Assembly (NCBI GenBank): GCA_024234575.1
Contig: JACKOB010000003.1
Location: 248,001-312,000 of the forward strand
From: Hahellaceae bacterium
GTDB lineage: Bacteria > Pseudomonadota > Gammaproteobacteria > Pseudomonadales > Oleiphilaceae
Direction: 5' to 3'
DNA length: 64,000 nt
Shown here: in pieces, positions 45,866 through 56,336 of the stretch
Layout: every line of letters starts with the position of its first letter
Numbering within the stretch: the stretch's first letter is position 1
Notes under the pieces: model-generated
The model's input: the letters and a program-made list of their open reading frames with translations, nothing else
The model's database searches: none
Told to the model about the DNA's origin: nothing
Translations under genes and position numbers: made by a program

Positions 45866-45907
45866 TGCCTTGGGGATCTGTTGTTACGCGCAGGTACGGT
45901 TTCGTGT

Positions 45908-46816
45908 TTAGAAATAGCCTTCGCGTTTTTTCTGTTCCATTGAACCGGACTGATCGTGGTCGATTACTCGTCCTTGTCGTTCTGAACTTGTAGCCAGCAA
46001 CATCTCCTGAATGATTTCAGGTAATGTGGTTGCTTCAGAGCGAACAGCGCCTGTTAGCGGATAGCAGCCCAGGGTGCGGAAGCGAACAGATTCCATCTTG
46101 GGCGTTTCACCCTCTTTCATGGGCATGCGCTCGTCGTCGACCATGATTAATGTGCCGCTTCTTTCAACAACAGGTCGTTTGGCGGAGTAATAGAGAGGAA
46201 CGATTTCAATATTCTCAAGGTGGATATATTGCCATATATCAAGCTCAGTCCAGTTAGAAAGCGGGAATACGCGAATGCTCTCACCTTTGTTCACTTTGCC
46301 GTTGTAGATATTCCACAGCTCGGGTCGCTGGTTCTTAGGGTCCCAGCGATGGTGTGCGTCGCGGAACGAGTAAACACGCTCTTTTGCACGTGATTTCTCT
46401 TCATCGCGTCGCGCCCCGCCAAAGGCAGCATCGAAGCCGTATTTGTCGAGTGCCTGCTTAAGGCCCTGAGTCTTCATGATGTCGGTGTGTTTCGCGCTAC
46501 CGTGGGTAAAGGGGCCAATACCGGCCTCAATGCCGTCTGGGTTGATGTGCACAATTAAGTCCATATCGTGCTTCTTGACCTGATCATCACGGAATTTGAT
46601 CATTTCCTTGAATTTCCAGGTGGTGTCAATATGCATCAAAGGGAATGGCAGTTTTCCGGGATAAAAAGCCTTTCTTGCCAGGTGAAGCATCACTGACGAG
46701 TCTTTGCCTATGGAATAAAGCATCACAGGATTATCAAACTCAGCAGCAACTTCACGAATAATGTGAATGCTTTCAGCCTCAAGTTGTTTAAGGTGGGTTA
46801 AATCGTACTTCACCAT
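45908..46816 (-). CDS. cysD: Sulfate adenylyltransferase subunit CysD
   Basis: CysD is the catalytic subunit that forms APS from sulfate and ATP. The frame opens at 46900, but ATG 46816 ([20 protein letters not shown]) gives the normal 302-residue protein. [20 protein letters not shown] is the PP-loop (SxGKDSS), followed by [31 protein letters not shown], and the C-terminal [20 protein letters not shown]. All are standard for CysD. It is upstream of cysN on the same strand. Confidence 0.97.
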   Translation of the reverse strand: MVKYDLTHLKQLEAESIHIIREVAAEFDNPVMLYSIGKDSSVMLHLARKAFYPGKLPFPLMHIDTTWKFKEMIKFRDDQVKKHDMDLIVHINPDGIEAGIGPFTHGSAKHTDIMKTQGLKQALDKYGFDAAFGGARRDEEKSRAKERVYSFRDAHHRWDPKNQRPELWNIYNGKVNKGESIRVFPLSNWTELDIWQYIHLENIEIVPLYYSAKRPVVERSGTLIMVDDERMPMKEGETPKMESVRFRTLGCYPLTGAVRSEATTLPEIIQEMLLATSSERQGRVIDHDQSGSMEQKKREGYF

Positions 46817-46865
46817 AGCAATAACCGTTTCAGTAGTTCGAAGGGATGGATAAATTTGGAGGCGC

Positions 46866-46874
46866 ATTCTAACA
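46866..46874 (-). promoter_or_regulatory. Possible extended -10 promoter for cysD
   Basis: Read on the - strand, TGTTAGAAT gives TGn followed by TAGAAT, five of six matches to TATAAT. It lies 50 bases before the cysD start codon. No good -35 is seen, which is usual for extended -10 promoters. CysB control is likely from family knowledge, but I cannot see a CysB site. Confidence 0.35.
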
Positions 46875-47110
46875 GATTGGCAGCAAGATATTCGATGCAA
46901 TTATGAAATCTTTGGCGGAGTTCATAGTTACGCTTGCTGTTTCAGCAGAATTTGCTCTCTCGTTGTTAATGTGGTTCTGTTTGAAAAATCACCAGCTGAG
47001 GGAAACTATACCAAATTCTTATCGGGCATAAAAAGGCCAATGCATATAATATTATGAAATATCAATATGGCGGATTCTTATGCTTGTGCTGTGGGCTTTA
47101 TGATACCCAA

Positions 47111-47494
47111 TCAAGACGCTTGCAGGCGCTGGTCAACATACTTAACAACAGCGGCATAATCATTGTGCGGAAATGAAAGGAACTCTACGCCTACTTGATA
47201 GATTTCCCTTGATTTTCTTCTGACGTGGATGATGTTGCATATAGAATGCAGGTGCTCTGGTTGGCCTTCACTTAGCCAGAGATCAAAGGCAACTTCCAAC
47301 CGTACAGGCGTTTTTGGTGATGGTGTTGAGTCTCTGGGAATCAGATCTTCAACCACTTGCCGGCTGCACTCAATCATCAGTCCTGCCTTGGATATATTCG
47401 CAAGCGTGCCGATTAGCGCTTGATTTTTACCCGTGCTCATTATCGCTTCGAGACGGGTAGTCACGCGGTTGTGGTAACGTAAGTTTGTTTGCAT
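47111..47494 (-). CDS. Single-domain PilZ protein
   Basis: A 127-residue stand-alone PilZ domain, the c-di-GMP-binding fold. The N-terminal RYHNRV fits the RxxxR motif, and NISKAGL fits (D/N)xSxxG about 27 residues later. A conserved PilZ ending (YQVGVEFLSFPHNDYAAVVK) follows. Both ligand motifs are intact, so c-di-GMP binding is likely. The target process is unknown; the neighbours (cysD, rimO) give no clue. It reads divergently from rimO. Confidence 0.88.
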   Translation of the reverse strand: MQTNLRYHNRVTTRLEAIMSTGKNQALIGTLANISKAGLMIECSRQVVEDLIPRDSTPSPKTPVRLEVAFDLWLSEGQPEHLHSICNIIHVRRKSREIYQVGVEFLSFPHNDYAAVVKYVDQRLQAS

Positions 47495-47511
47495 TGTGGC
47501 CCGACAGAGTA

Positions 47512-47670
47512 TTGAGTGACTTTGTTAAAGTGCATCCTTTAAAAAAGAAGGAGCCTTTTGATTATATTAGTTATTTTCTGTTGGTGCTGGCAATGAACGG
47601 TTTGTTTTTTTATGCAAATACTTCGGTGTTATTGTTAACAATCGTTAGCTTAGTGTTAGCGATGACGTGA
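47512..47670 (+). CDS. Possible small hydrophobic protein (uncertain)
   Basis: A frame from TTG 47512 would encode 52 residues with a basic start (KVHPLKKKEPFDY) and a hydrophobic rest (ISYFLLVLAMNGLFFYANTS, then VLLLTIVSLVLAMT), which could form two membrane helices. The start codon is weak. The best Shine-Dalgarno sequence nearby (AAGAAGGAG, 47549-47557) lies inside the frame and has no in-frame ATG, GTG or TTG at the right distance. It sits between divergent PilZ and rimO and may be chance. Confidence 0.2.
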   Translation: MSDFVKVHPLKKKEPFDYISYFLLVLAMNGLFFYANTSVLLLTIVSLVLAMT

Positions 47671-47776
47671 TTTAGAGCAGCTAGATGTTGGCGGATGAGA
47701 CTGAGATTGCGAATATATTTTCAGGTGGATTGCTGATAAAATCCGCGCAAAATCTGAGCACTGGTGTTGAGTCATT

Positions 47777-49147
47777 ATGAGTAGTAACGAAATCGCAAGT
47801 AATAAAGTTGAAACGAAAGACGTGGCGGCGACCAGAAATGGTCGGGTAGGCTTTGTCAGTCTGGGTTGCCCTAAAAATACCGTTGATTCTGAGCGTATTC
47901 TTACGCAGCTTAAAATCGAAGGCTACGAAGTGGTGCCAAATTATGACGATGCTGACATGGTAATCGTTAATACGTGCGGTTTTATAGACAGTGCGGTGCA
48001 AGAATCTCTTGATGCCATTGGCGAGGCATTGAAAGAGAATGGAAAAGTATTGGTAACGGGGTGTCTGGGTGCCAGAGAAGATGAGATTCGTGAGGTTCAC
48101 CCCAATGTGTTGGGTGTGACTGGTCCGCATGCCTACGAGAATGTTCTTGCGCAGGTGCATCAATATGTGCCAAAGCCCGAGCATAATCCATTCGAACACT
48201 TGATCCCTGATCAGGGTGTTAAATTGACACCCAGGCACTATGCCTATCTAAAAATATCCGAAGGCTGCAATCAGAAATGCACCTTCTGTATTATCCCGTC
48301 TATGCGAGGCAAGCTTGATAGTCGCCCAATCGGAAGTGTGCTGGATGAGGCGCAGAGGCTGGTTAAAAATGGCGTAAAAGAACTGTTGATAGTGTCCCAG
48401 GATACCGGGGCCTATGGTGTCGATGTGAAGTACCGCACGGGCTTCTGGAATGGACAGCCGGTGAAAACGCGTTTTCTTGAGATGTGTGAAGAGCTGGGTA
48501 AATTGGGTGCCTGGGTGAGATTGCACTATTTGTACCCTTATCCGCATATCGATGAAGTAATACCCTTGATGGCTGAGGGAAAAATTCTTCCTTACCTCGA
48601 CATACCTTTGCAGCATGCCAGTCCGCGCATTCTGAAAATGATGAAACGCCCAGGAGCGATTGAGAATACGCTGGCTCGTATCAAGTCATGGCGAGAAGTT
48701 TGTCCTGAGTTGACCATCCGCAGCACGTTTATTGTCGGCTTTCCGGGAGAGACGGAAGAGGATTTTCAGTTGCTGTTGGATTTCCTGCAGGAAGCGCAGT
48801 TAGATCGAGTGGGCTGTTTTAAATACTCTCCGGTGGAAGGGGCGGTTGCCAATGATTTGGCTGAGCCGGTTCCTGAAGATGTGAAAGAAGAGCGATTTGC
48901 GCGATTTATGGAATTACAGGAAGAGATTAGTGCTGAGCGCCTGCAGCGCAAGGTCGGTAAGCGTATGCTGGTAATCGTTGATGAGGTCACTGAAGAGGGT
49001 TCGGTGGCGCGAACGATGGGGGATGCGCCAGATATTGACGGCCTGGTGTTTATTGATAACGTGACCAATGTTCAGCCAGGCGACATTCTTGATGTTGTGA
49101 TTGAAGAGGCTGACGAGCACGATATGTGGGCGCATCTGGCAGAATAG
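47777..49147 (+). CDS. rimO: Ribosomal protein S12 methylthiotransferase RimO
   Basis: RimO is the radical-SAM enzyme that methylthiolates Asp89 of ribosomal protein S12; it is a paralogue of MiaB in this window. The 456-residue product has [47 protein letters not shown] (cluster cysteines), the radical-SAM motif [19 protein letters not shown], and a C-terminal TRAM domain ending [12 protein letters not shown]. It starts at ATG 47777 and shares a strong terminator with convergent gatB. Confidence 0.97.
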   Translation: MSSNEIASNKVETKDVAATRNGRVGFVSLGCPKNTVDSERILTQLKIEGYEVVPNYDDADMVIVNTCGFIDSAVQESLDAIGEALKENGKVLVTGCLGAREDEIREVHPNVLGVTGPHAYENVLAQVHQYVPKPEHNPFEHLIPDQGVKLTPRHYAYLKISEGCNQKCTFCIIPSMRGKLDSRPIGSVLDEAQRLVKNGVKELLIVSQDTGAYGVDVKYRTGFWNGQPVKTRFLEMCEELGKLGAWVRLHYLYPYPHIDEVIPLMAEGKILPYLDIPLQHASPRILKMMKRPGAIENTLARIKSWREVCPELTIRSTFIVGFPGETEEDFQLLLDFLQEAQLDRVGCFKYSPVEGAVANDLAEPVPEDVKEERFARFMELQEEISAERLQRKVGKRMLVIVDEVTEEGSVARTMGDAPDIDGLVFIDNVTNVQPGDILDVVIEEADEHDMWAHLAE

Positions 49148-49180
49148 CCCGCAACCCGTTGCATTGCTTTAGCCGTTAAT

Positions 49181-49218
49181 AAACTAAAAAGGCCCTTTAT
49201 TGGGCCTTTTTAGTTTTT
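49181..49218. terminator. Strong bidirectional terminator between rimO and gatB
   Basis: AAACTAAAAAGGCCC (49181-49195) is the exact complement of GGGCCTTTTTAGTTT (49202-49216), with loop TTTATT. The 15-base stem with A/T-rich outer arms supplies a U tract on both strands. Confidence 0.95.
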
Positions 49219-49232
49219 GCTGGGTGATTCGT

Positions 49233-50681
49233 TCATTCGCCCAGTTTGCGTATAAGGATTTCGGTAAATAATTTAGGGTTACCTTGTCCTTTAGAGGCTT
49301 TCATGAGTGGACCCATAAAACCTCCCATCAGCTTTTTGCGTTTTTTCTCATCAGCTTCCTGATACTGTGCGATCTGGTCTGGCAGGCCAGCTAAGACTTC
49401 GTCTACTAGTTTTTCCAGTGCACCTGTGTCAGAAACCTGCTTGAGTCCGTTTGCTTCGATAATGGCATCAACATCGTTGTTTTCGCCATTCCACAGTGCT
49501 TCAAATACTTTTTTGGCGCCTGCAGAAGATAGCGTGTTGTCTTTAATGCGCTTGATCAGAGCGGCTAGCTGCACCGCACTGATTTTTGAGGCAGAAACCG
49601 ACTGCTCTTCGCTATTTAGGCGGGCAGACAGCTCGCCTAGTATCCAGTTGGCGGCGAGCTTGGCGTCGTCGCAGGCTTTCACGACCGCCTCAAAAAAGCT
49701 GGCCATATTGGCTTCGGCACTAAGGATGGATGCGTCGTACAAAGAAAGTCCGTACTGCTCGATAAAGCGCGCTTGACGATTGTCGGGCAGCTCTGGCAAG
49801 TCTGCTTTTATTCGGGCGATATAGTCATCATCAAACACTACCGGTAGTAAATCGGGGCAAGGGAAGTAACGATAGTCGTTGGCTTCTTCCTTGCTGCGCA
49901 TTGCCCGTGAGAAGTGCTTGTCACCATCATAAAGACGTGTTTCCTGTGTGACAGAGCCTCCGTCTTCAATAAGTTCGATCTGGCGCTCAACTTCGAGCTT
50001 GATTGCTCGTTCCATAAAGCGGAAAGAGTTCAGGTTTTTCGTTTCTGTTCTGGTGCCGAGCTTATCTTCACCTTTAGGACGGACAGATACGTTGACATCG
50101 AACCGCATTGATCCTTGTGCCATTTCTCCATCACAAATGCCAAGCGAGGTAACAATTGCATGTAGTTTTCGAGCGCAGGCGACGGCCTCTTCTGAATTTC
50201 GCATGTCCGGTTCAGTGACTATTTCGATGAGCGGTGTACCGGCGCGGTTCAGGTCGATGCCAGACATTCCATGAAAATCTTCGTGAAGAGATTTACCGGC
50301 ATCTTCTTCTAAATGTGCGTGGTGGATTCGAATCCGTTTGCTGCTGCCGTCACTTAGCTGCACGTCAACATGACCAGCACCAACAATTGGTTCAGCAAGC
50401 TGTGTTGTTTGATAGCCTTTAGGCAGGTCAGGATAAAAGTAGTTTTTTCTCTCGAATACAGATCGCTTGTTTATTTCAGCATCAATTGCCAGGCCAAACA
50501 TGATGGCATAACGAAATGCCTGTTCGTTGGCAACAGGCAACATGCCTGGCATTGCAAGGTCTACCGCAGATGCCTGAGTGTTTGGTTCGGCACCAAAAGT
50601 AGTGCTGGAGCCGGAGAATATCTTCGACTTTGTGGCGAGTTGAACGTGAATTTCAAGCCCGATCACCGTTTCCCATTGCAT
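49233..50681 (-). CDS. gatB: Aspartyl/glutamyl-tRNA amidotransferase subunit B (GatB)
   Basis: GatB is the tRNA-binding and activating subunit of the GatCAB amidotransferase that corrects Glu-tRNA-Gln and/or Asp-tRNA-Asn. The 482-residue protein starts [20 protein letters not shown] and has the conserved [44 protein letters not shown], and [13 protein letters not shown]. The C-terminal YqeY-like domain ends [20 protein letters not shown]. The order gatC-gatA-gatB on one strand indicates an operon. Confidence 0.97.
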   Translation of the reverse strand: MQWETVIGLEIHVQLATKSKIFSGSSTTFGAEPNTQASAVDLAMPGMLPVANEQAFRYAIMFGLAIDAEINKRSVFERKNYFYPDLPKGYQTTQLAEPIVGAGHVDVQLSDGSSKRIRIHHAHLEEDAGKSLHEDFHGMSGIDLNRAGTPLIEIVTEPDMRNSEEAVACARKLHAIVTSLGICDGEMAQGSMRFDVNVSVRPKGEDKLGTRTETKNLNSFRFMERAIKLEVERQIELIEDGGSVTQETRLYDGDKHFSRAMRSKEEANDYRYFPCPDLLPVVFDDDYIARIKADLPELPDNRQARFIEQYGLSLYDASILSAEANMASFFEAVVKACDDAKLAANWILGELSARLNSEEQSVSASKISAVQLAALIKRIKDNTLSSAGAKKVFEALWNGENNDVDAIIEANGLKQVSDTGALEKLVDEVLAGLPDQIAQYQEADEKKRKKLMGGFMGPLMKASKGQGNPKLFTEILIRKLGE

Positions 50682-50791
50682 GATTCTTAACCCTTCTAAA
50701 TTCGCTTGGAGATAGCGCCGGACATGGCTGGCGCTTCGTCTTCTTGTTTGTAAATCAATTCCTGCCTAAAGATTTTTAGGGATGGAAGCGC

Positions 50792-52246
50792 TTAGGATAT
50801 TCCTTTGGGTGCTTTGGTGTGCCAGTCAGTTACTGTCTGAAACTGATGCGCAACATTCAGCAGGCGCCCTTCATCAAAGTAGTTTCCGATTAGTTGTAAC
50901 CCTATTGGCAGTCCATCAATTTCGCCCGCAGGAATAGACATACCAGGCAGGCCTGCAAGGTTGGTTGATATGGTGAAGATGTCTTCCAGATACATTTTGA
51001 CGGGGTCATCTCCCTTCGAGCCAAAACCAAATGCCGGCGAAGGTGAGGTGGGCGAGGCAATGACGTCTACGTCTGCAAAAGCTTCGGTAAAATCATTCTT
51101 GATAAGCCGGCGCACCTGCTGAGCTTTTCTGTAATAAGCATCATAGTAGCCTGCCGACAGTGCATAAGTGCCGATAAGTATTCTGCGCTTAACTTCTTCG
51201 CCAAATCCTTCCGAGCGGCTTCTCATGTAAAGGTCCATTAAGTCTTTAGGATCGTCGCAACGATGACCATAGCGAACTCCGTCAAAGCGGGACAGGTTGG
51301 CAGAGCACTCTGCTGGCGCAATGACGTAGTAAGCAGGCACCGAAAGTGCCGAATGCGGCAGACTGATTTCTTTCAAAATGGCGCCGCGCTTTTCCAGCTC
51401 GGCGATTGCAGCGCGAATGGCGCCAGCCATCTTGCTGTCGAGGTCAGAGGTAAAAAATTCTTTGGGCAGACCAATACGCAGACCCTTTATATCCTGATTC
51501 AGTGTCGCGGTGTAGTCAGGTACAGGATTGTCCAGGCTGGTAGAGTCTTTAGGGTCGAAGCCGGCCATTACATTTAGCATCATCGCCGCATCTTCGGCCG
51601 TGCGCGCCATCGGGCCGCCTTGGTCGAGGCTTGAAGCAAAGGCAATCATGCCAAGCCTTGATACGCGTCCGTAAGTAGGTTTAAGTCCGGTAATGCCACA
51701 TAGTGCAGCGGGTTGCCGAATGGAACCGCCGGTGTCGGTGGCTGTCGCCGCTGGTGTCAGGCGCGCAGCGACGGCGCTGGCAGAGCCACCTGATGAACCT
51801 CCTGGTACAAGATTGTCACCCCAGGGATTCACCACTTTGCCAAAGTAGCTGGATTCATTGGAAGAACCCATGGCGAACTCATCCATATTTGTTTTACCCA
51901 AACAAACGGCCCCCTGCTCTTTAAATTTCAGGGCTACGGTTGCATCGTAGGGGGGGCGAAAGTTTGCCAGCATTTTAGAGCCGCAGGTAGTGGTAACCCC
52001 TTGCGTACAGAAAATGTCTTTATGGGCAAAAGGGATGCCCGTCCAGGCCGTGGCTGTACCTGATTGTATTTTTTTGTCGGCGGCACGGGCATCAGCGAGC
52101 GCTTGCTCTTTGCAAACGGTAATAAAGCTGTTGTAGCGGCCATCCAGCGTCTCGATTCTATTTAGGAAATGGCTGGTCAGCTCTTCGCTGGAAAACTCTT
52201 TTTGCGCAAGGCCTTTGGATAATTCTGCAACGGTTTTGTTATGCAT
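50792..52246 (-). CDS. gatA: Aspartyl/glutamyl-tRNA amidotransferase subunit A (GatA)
   Basis: GatA is the amidase-signature subunit that releases ammonia from Gln for transamidation. The 484-residue protein has the Ser-cisSer-Lys triad: Lys in [12 protein letters not shown], cis-Ser and Ser in [17 protein letters not shown] and [15 protein letters not shown]. It also has [20 protein letters not shown] and, near the end, [20 protein letters not shown]. It is between gatC (63 bases) and gatB (110 bases). Confidence 0.97.
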   Translation of the reverse strand: MHNKTVAELSKGLAQKEFSSEELTSHFLNRIETLDGRYNSFITVCKEQALADARAADKKIQSGTATAWTGIPFAHKDIFCTQGVTTTCGSKMLANFRPPYDATVALKFKEQGAVCLGKTNMDEFAMGSSNESSYFGKVVNPWGDNLVPGGSSGGSASAVAARLTPAATATDTGGSIRQPAALCGITGLKPTYGRVSRLGMIAFASSLDQGGPMARTAEDAAMMLNVMAGFDPKDSTSLDNPVPDYTATLNQDIKGLRIGLPKEFFTSDLDSKMAGAIRAAIAELEKRGAILKEISLPHSALSVPAYYVIAPAECSANLSRFDGVRYGHRCDDPKDLMDLYMRSRSEGFGEEVKRRILIGTYALSAGYYDAYYRKAQQVRRLIKNDFTEAFADVDVIASPTSPSPAFGFGSKGDDPVKMYLEDIFTISTNLAGLPGMSIPAGEIDGLPIGLQLIGNYFDEGRLLNVAHQFQTVTDWHTKAPKGIS

Positions 52247-52309
52247 TTTAGGCTATCTGTATTGGTGGTGAATGGTATCAATGGTTGCTGATGAGATATG
52301 TAGTGAGGG

Positions 52310-52597
52310 TTACTCAATAACTTTAGGCACCAGGTAAAGTCCGTTTTCGACGGCGGGCGCAACAGATTGCAGGGCATCCCGCTGGTTGGTTTCGGTAACG
52401 GTGTCGGCACGAAGCCTTTGTTCAGCATCCATCGGGTGGGCCATGGGGGCGATGCCGTCTGTTTTGGCAGCCTGTAACTGATCAACCAGATCCAGGATAT
52501 TTGACAGATCTTTCGTGAGTCTTTGAGCTTGCTCTGCCGAAACTTCCAGGCGGGCCAGGTGGGCAATTTTTTCAACGTCTGATTGTTGTATAGACAC
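52310..52597 (-). CDS. gatC: Aspartyl/glutamyl-tRNA amidotransferase subunit C (GatC)
   Basis: GatC is the small clamp that links GatA and GatB. The open frame extends to 52696, but GTG 52597 has AAAGGA about 7 bases upstream and gives the usual 95-residue protein: [40 protein letters not shown], and the C-terminal [17 protein letters not shown]. The extra upstream residues (Asn/Lys/Gln-rich) do not resemble GatC. It is the first gene of gatCAB and is divergent from mreB. Confidence 0.93.
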   Translation of the reverse strand: MSIQQSDVEKIAHLARLEVSAEQAQRLTKDLSNILDLVDQLQAAKTDGIAPMAHPMDAEQRLRADTVTETNQRDALQSVAPAVENGLYLVPKVIE

Positions 52598-54062
<1,465 letters not shown>

Positions 54063-54077
54063 TTGCCATTGGACTTG

Positions 54078-54109
54078 AAAAGCCAGGCGATTGCCTGGCT
54101 TTTTATTTT
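54078..54109 (+). terminator. Intrinsic terminator between mreB and mreC
   Basis: AAAAGCCAGGC (54078-54088), loop GATT, GCCTGGCTTTT (54093-54103), then more T bases. The 11-base stem and U tract are strong. It separates mreB from mreCD. Confidence 0.9.
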
Positions 54110-54314
54110 GGGGGGTGACGTGAATGGTCTTGGTTTTTTTGACCGAGTTGAATAGTTCTCTGGCCATAATTGCCAGTAAAATCCTTCGGTTTGAATGAAT
54201 TAACACTACAATTGAAGGTACTAAGGGTTCACAAGTGTTTTGTTGAGTCAACGGTTGTCGTCTTTAGTTGTCAACGGATCTGTTTGTGATTGGGCAAGTG
54301 ATTGAGGTTTAGCT

Positions 54315-55202
54315 ATTAATACCATTTTTGTTCAGGGTTCTTATTTAGGCTACCGTCTATTGTTGGCTGGCCTCCTGTCTATTTTTCTGATGGTTCTGGA
54401 TTATCGTTTCGAACGGGTCGATATACTAAGGCACGCCATCAGTAGTGTACTGACGCCTATTCAGTGGGTGAGTGACCTGCCAGCAACGATGCTTTCCTGG
54501 AGTGGTAATACCATCAAGACCCGCGAGCAGTTAGCGGATGAGAATGATGCCTTGCAAGTGCAAATTGCGGTGCTTGAGAGAAAGTTACAGCGATTGGTGT
54601 CGCTGACTGCCGAGAACAATCGTTTGCGAGAGCTATTGAATGCCTCTGCACAAATTGAAGACTCGGTGATTGTTTCTGAGCTGATTGGTATTAACCCTGA
54701 CCCCTATATCCATCAGGTCGTAATTAATAAAGGGGCGAAAGATGGTGTTAAGGTTGGTCAGGCGGTACTGGATGCGCATGGACTGATGGGGCAAATTGTT
54801 GAAGCGAGTGAGTTTACCAGCAGGGTGCTGCTGTTGTCTGATAGCAGTCATGCAGTGCCGGTGCAGGTCAATCGTAATGGGGTCAGAGCGATCGCTGTCG
54901 GTAAAGGCTTGGTTTCCGAGCTTGAGCTGGCGAATGTGCCTGATACAGCGGATATCATTGAAGGTGATTTGCTGGTCAGCTCCGGGCTAGGCGGGCGTTT
55001 TCCGACTGGCTATCCGGTAGCCACTGTTAAAAGTGTCGAGCATGATCCCGGTCGTCCGTTTGCAAAAGTTACCGCAGCACCGCTGGCGAAACTTAATCAA
55101 AGTAGATTGATATTGGTGCTTTTCAAAGATGAGGCGCGATCTTTTCATCGCGCCTTGGCCGACGACGTTGATGGCGAACCATCTGAAAAGGGTAAACCAT
55201 AA
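54315..55202 (+). CDS. mreC: Rod shape-determining protein MreC (probable ATT start)
   Basis: MreC links MreB to periplasmic elongasome enzymes. The frame has no ATG, GTG or TTG until TTG 54360, which would delete the cytoplasmic N-terminus. Upstream codons encode NTIFVQGSYLGYRLLL, which matches the family pattern (xxIFxxGPSLxxRLLL). ATT 54315 lies 7 bases after GAGG (54304-54307), so I place the start there (295 residues). One transmembrane helix (LLSIFLMVLDYRF region), a coiled coil (EQLADENDALQVQIAVLERK) and the beta domain (VINKGAKDGVKVGQAVLDAHG) follow. The stop overlaps the mreD start by one base. Confidence 0.9.
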   Translation: MNTIFVQGSYLGYRLLLAGLLSIFLMVLDYRFERVDILRHAISSVLTPIQWVSDLPATMLSWSGNTIKTREQLADENDALQVQIAVLERKLQRLVSLTAENNRLRELLNASAQIEDSVIVSELIGINPDPYIHQVVINKGAKDGVKVGQAVLDAHGLMGQIVEASEFTSRVLLLSDSSHAVPVQVNRNGVRAIAVGKGLVSELELANVPDTADIIEGDLLVSSGLGGRFPTGYPVATVKSVEHDPGRPFAKVTAAPLAKLNQSRLILVLFKDEARSFHRALADDVDGEPSEKGKP

Positions 55203-55675
55203 TGATCAGGTTTAATCCGGTTTTAATTCTGTTCAGCCTGTGCGCAGCGTTTGTGCTATCGATTGTCTATCTTCCATCCCAGCTGCAGTTCTGGCGTCCA
55301 GACTGGAGTGCCTTGGTTATTTTGTTTTGGGTGTATGCGGCACCGCATCGGATAGGTGTATTTTTTTCTTGGACCGTCGGGTTGTTTCAAGATGTTCTTG
55401 AAGGCTCAACCTTGGGTATGAATGCTTTTGCCTATGCTGTGATGGCCTATTTGCTTGTTTCGATGTACCAGCGCTTTAAGTTGTTTCCTTTGATACAGCA
55501 AAGTTTTATGGTGTTTATGTTGATCGGCATTGATTTGATGATCTGTCATCTGGTGAAGAGTGTTACTGGCGTTTCTGCGTCGGGTTTTGTCTATCTCTAC
55601 CCCGCTATTACCAGCGCAGCCATTTGGCCGTTTTTCTATCTCATGATGAGTAACCTGACGCGAAAGCTGGGTTAG
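55202..55675 (+). CDS. mreD: Rod shape-determining protein MreD
   Basis: MreD is the polytopic membrane partner of MreC. The 157-residue protein has five or so hydrophobic segments (VLILFSLCAAFVLSIVYLPS, WSALVILFWVYAAPHRIGVF, FAYAVMAYLLVSMYQRFKLF). The MreD signature WTVGLFQDVLEGSTLGMNAF is present. The ATG shares its first base with the last base of the mreC stop codon (TAATG), indicating coupling. Confidence 0.94.
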   Translation: MIRFNPVLILFSLCAAFVLSIVYLPSQLQFWRPDWSALVILFWVYAAPHRIGVFFSWTVGLFQDVLEGSTLGMNAFAYAVMAYLLVSMYQRFKLFPLIQQSFMVFMLIGIDLMICHLVKSVTGVSASGFVYLYPAITSAAIWPFFYLMMSNLTRKLG

Positions 55676-55709
55676 AACTTTTCGCAGTAAAGAGAAAACT
55701 GGTACTACT

Positions 55710-56336
55710 ATGACTTCAAAGAACAGGCTTGTTCTGGCTTCCGCCTCGCCTCGTCGAGCCGAATTGCTCAGGCAGATCGGTGTGGATTTTACCGTTCTTG
55801 CCGTTGATGTGGATGAAACCCCCTTAGTGGATGAGTCAGCAATGGCAATGGCGACACGTTTGGCTATTCTGAAAGCGAAAACAGCACAAACGCAATGCCA
55901 GTTGCAGGGACGTAACACCGCTGAGGAGTCAGACGTTTGTTATTTTTTGGGTGCTGATACTTTTGGCATGCTGAAGCAGCAGTTCTTGCTAAAACCTCGC
56001 GACAGGCAGGATGCGGTTGAAATGTTGCTCGAAATGTCTGGTCAGACTCACCAAATCATATCATCGGTAGCGCTTGTTGGATCAAAGGTGGAAGAGGTGC
56101 GATTATCTACCTCTGAGGTCACATTTCGCTCGCTGACGCAGCAAGAGGCTGAATTATATTGGGAAACCGGCGAACCACAGGATAAAGCCGGCGCATACGC
56201 GATACAGGGTTTAGGAAGTGTTTTTATAAAGCATATTACCGGGTCCTATTCAGGGATCGTCGGACTGCCACTTCAGGAAACCTCGGACTTATTAATTAAT
56301 GCAGGAATAAAAATTTGGAACACCAAGAGGGTATGA
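55710..56336 (+). CDS. Maf-like nucleotide pyrophosphatase (YhdE type)
   Basis: Maf proteins hydrolyse dTTP/UTP and modified NTPs to the monophosphate and have been linked to septum control. The 208-residue product has LVLASASPRRAELLRQIGVD (the SxSPRR loop), LGADTF (the catalytic Asp), LEMSGQTHQIISSVALV, and YWETGEPQDKAGAYAIQGLG, typical of the YhdE (dTTPase) subgroup. Its TGA overlaps the rng ATG (ATGA), so they are coupled. It follows mreD after 34 bases. Confidence 0.92.
   Translation: MTSKNRLVLASASPRRAELLRQIGVDFTVLAVDVDETPLVDESAMAMATRLAILKAKTAQTQCQLQGRNTAEESDVCYFLGADTFGMLKQQFLLKPRDRQDAVEMLLEMSGQTHQIISSVALVGSKVEEVRLSTSEVTFRSLTQQEAELYWETGEPQDKAGAYAIQGLGSVFIKHITGSYSGIVGLPLQETSDLLINAGIKIWNTKRV

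Noticed and set aside
50324..50335. GGATTCGAATCC, like a tRNA T-arm
   Set aside because: Perfect palindrome inside gatB coding sequence; no other tRNA arms nearby.
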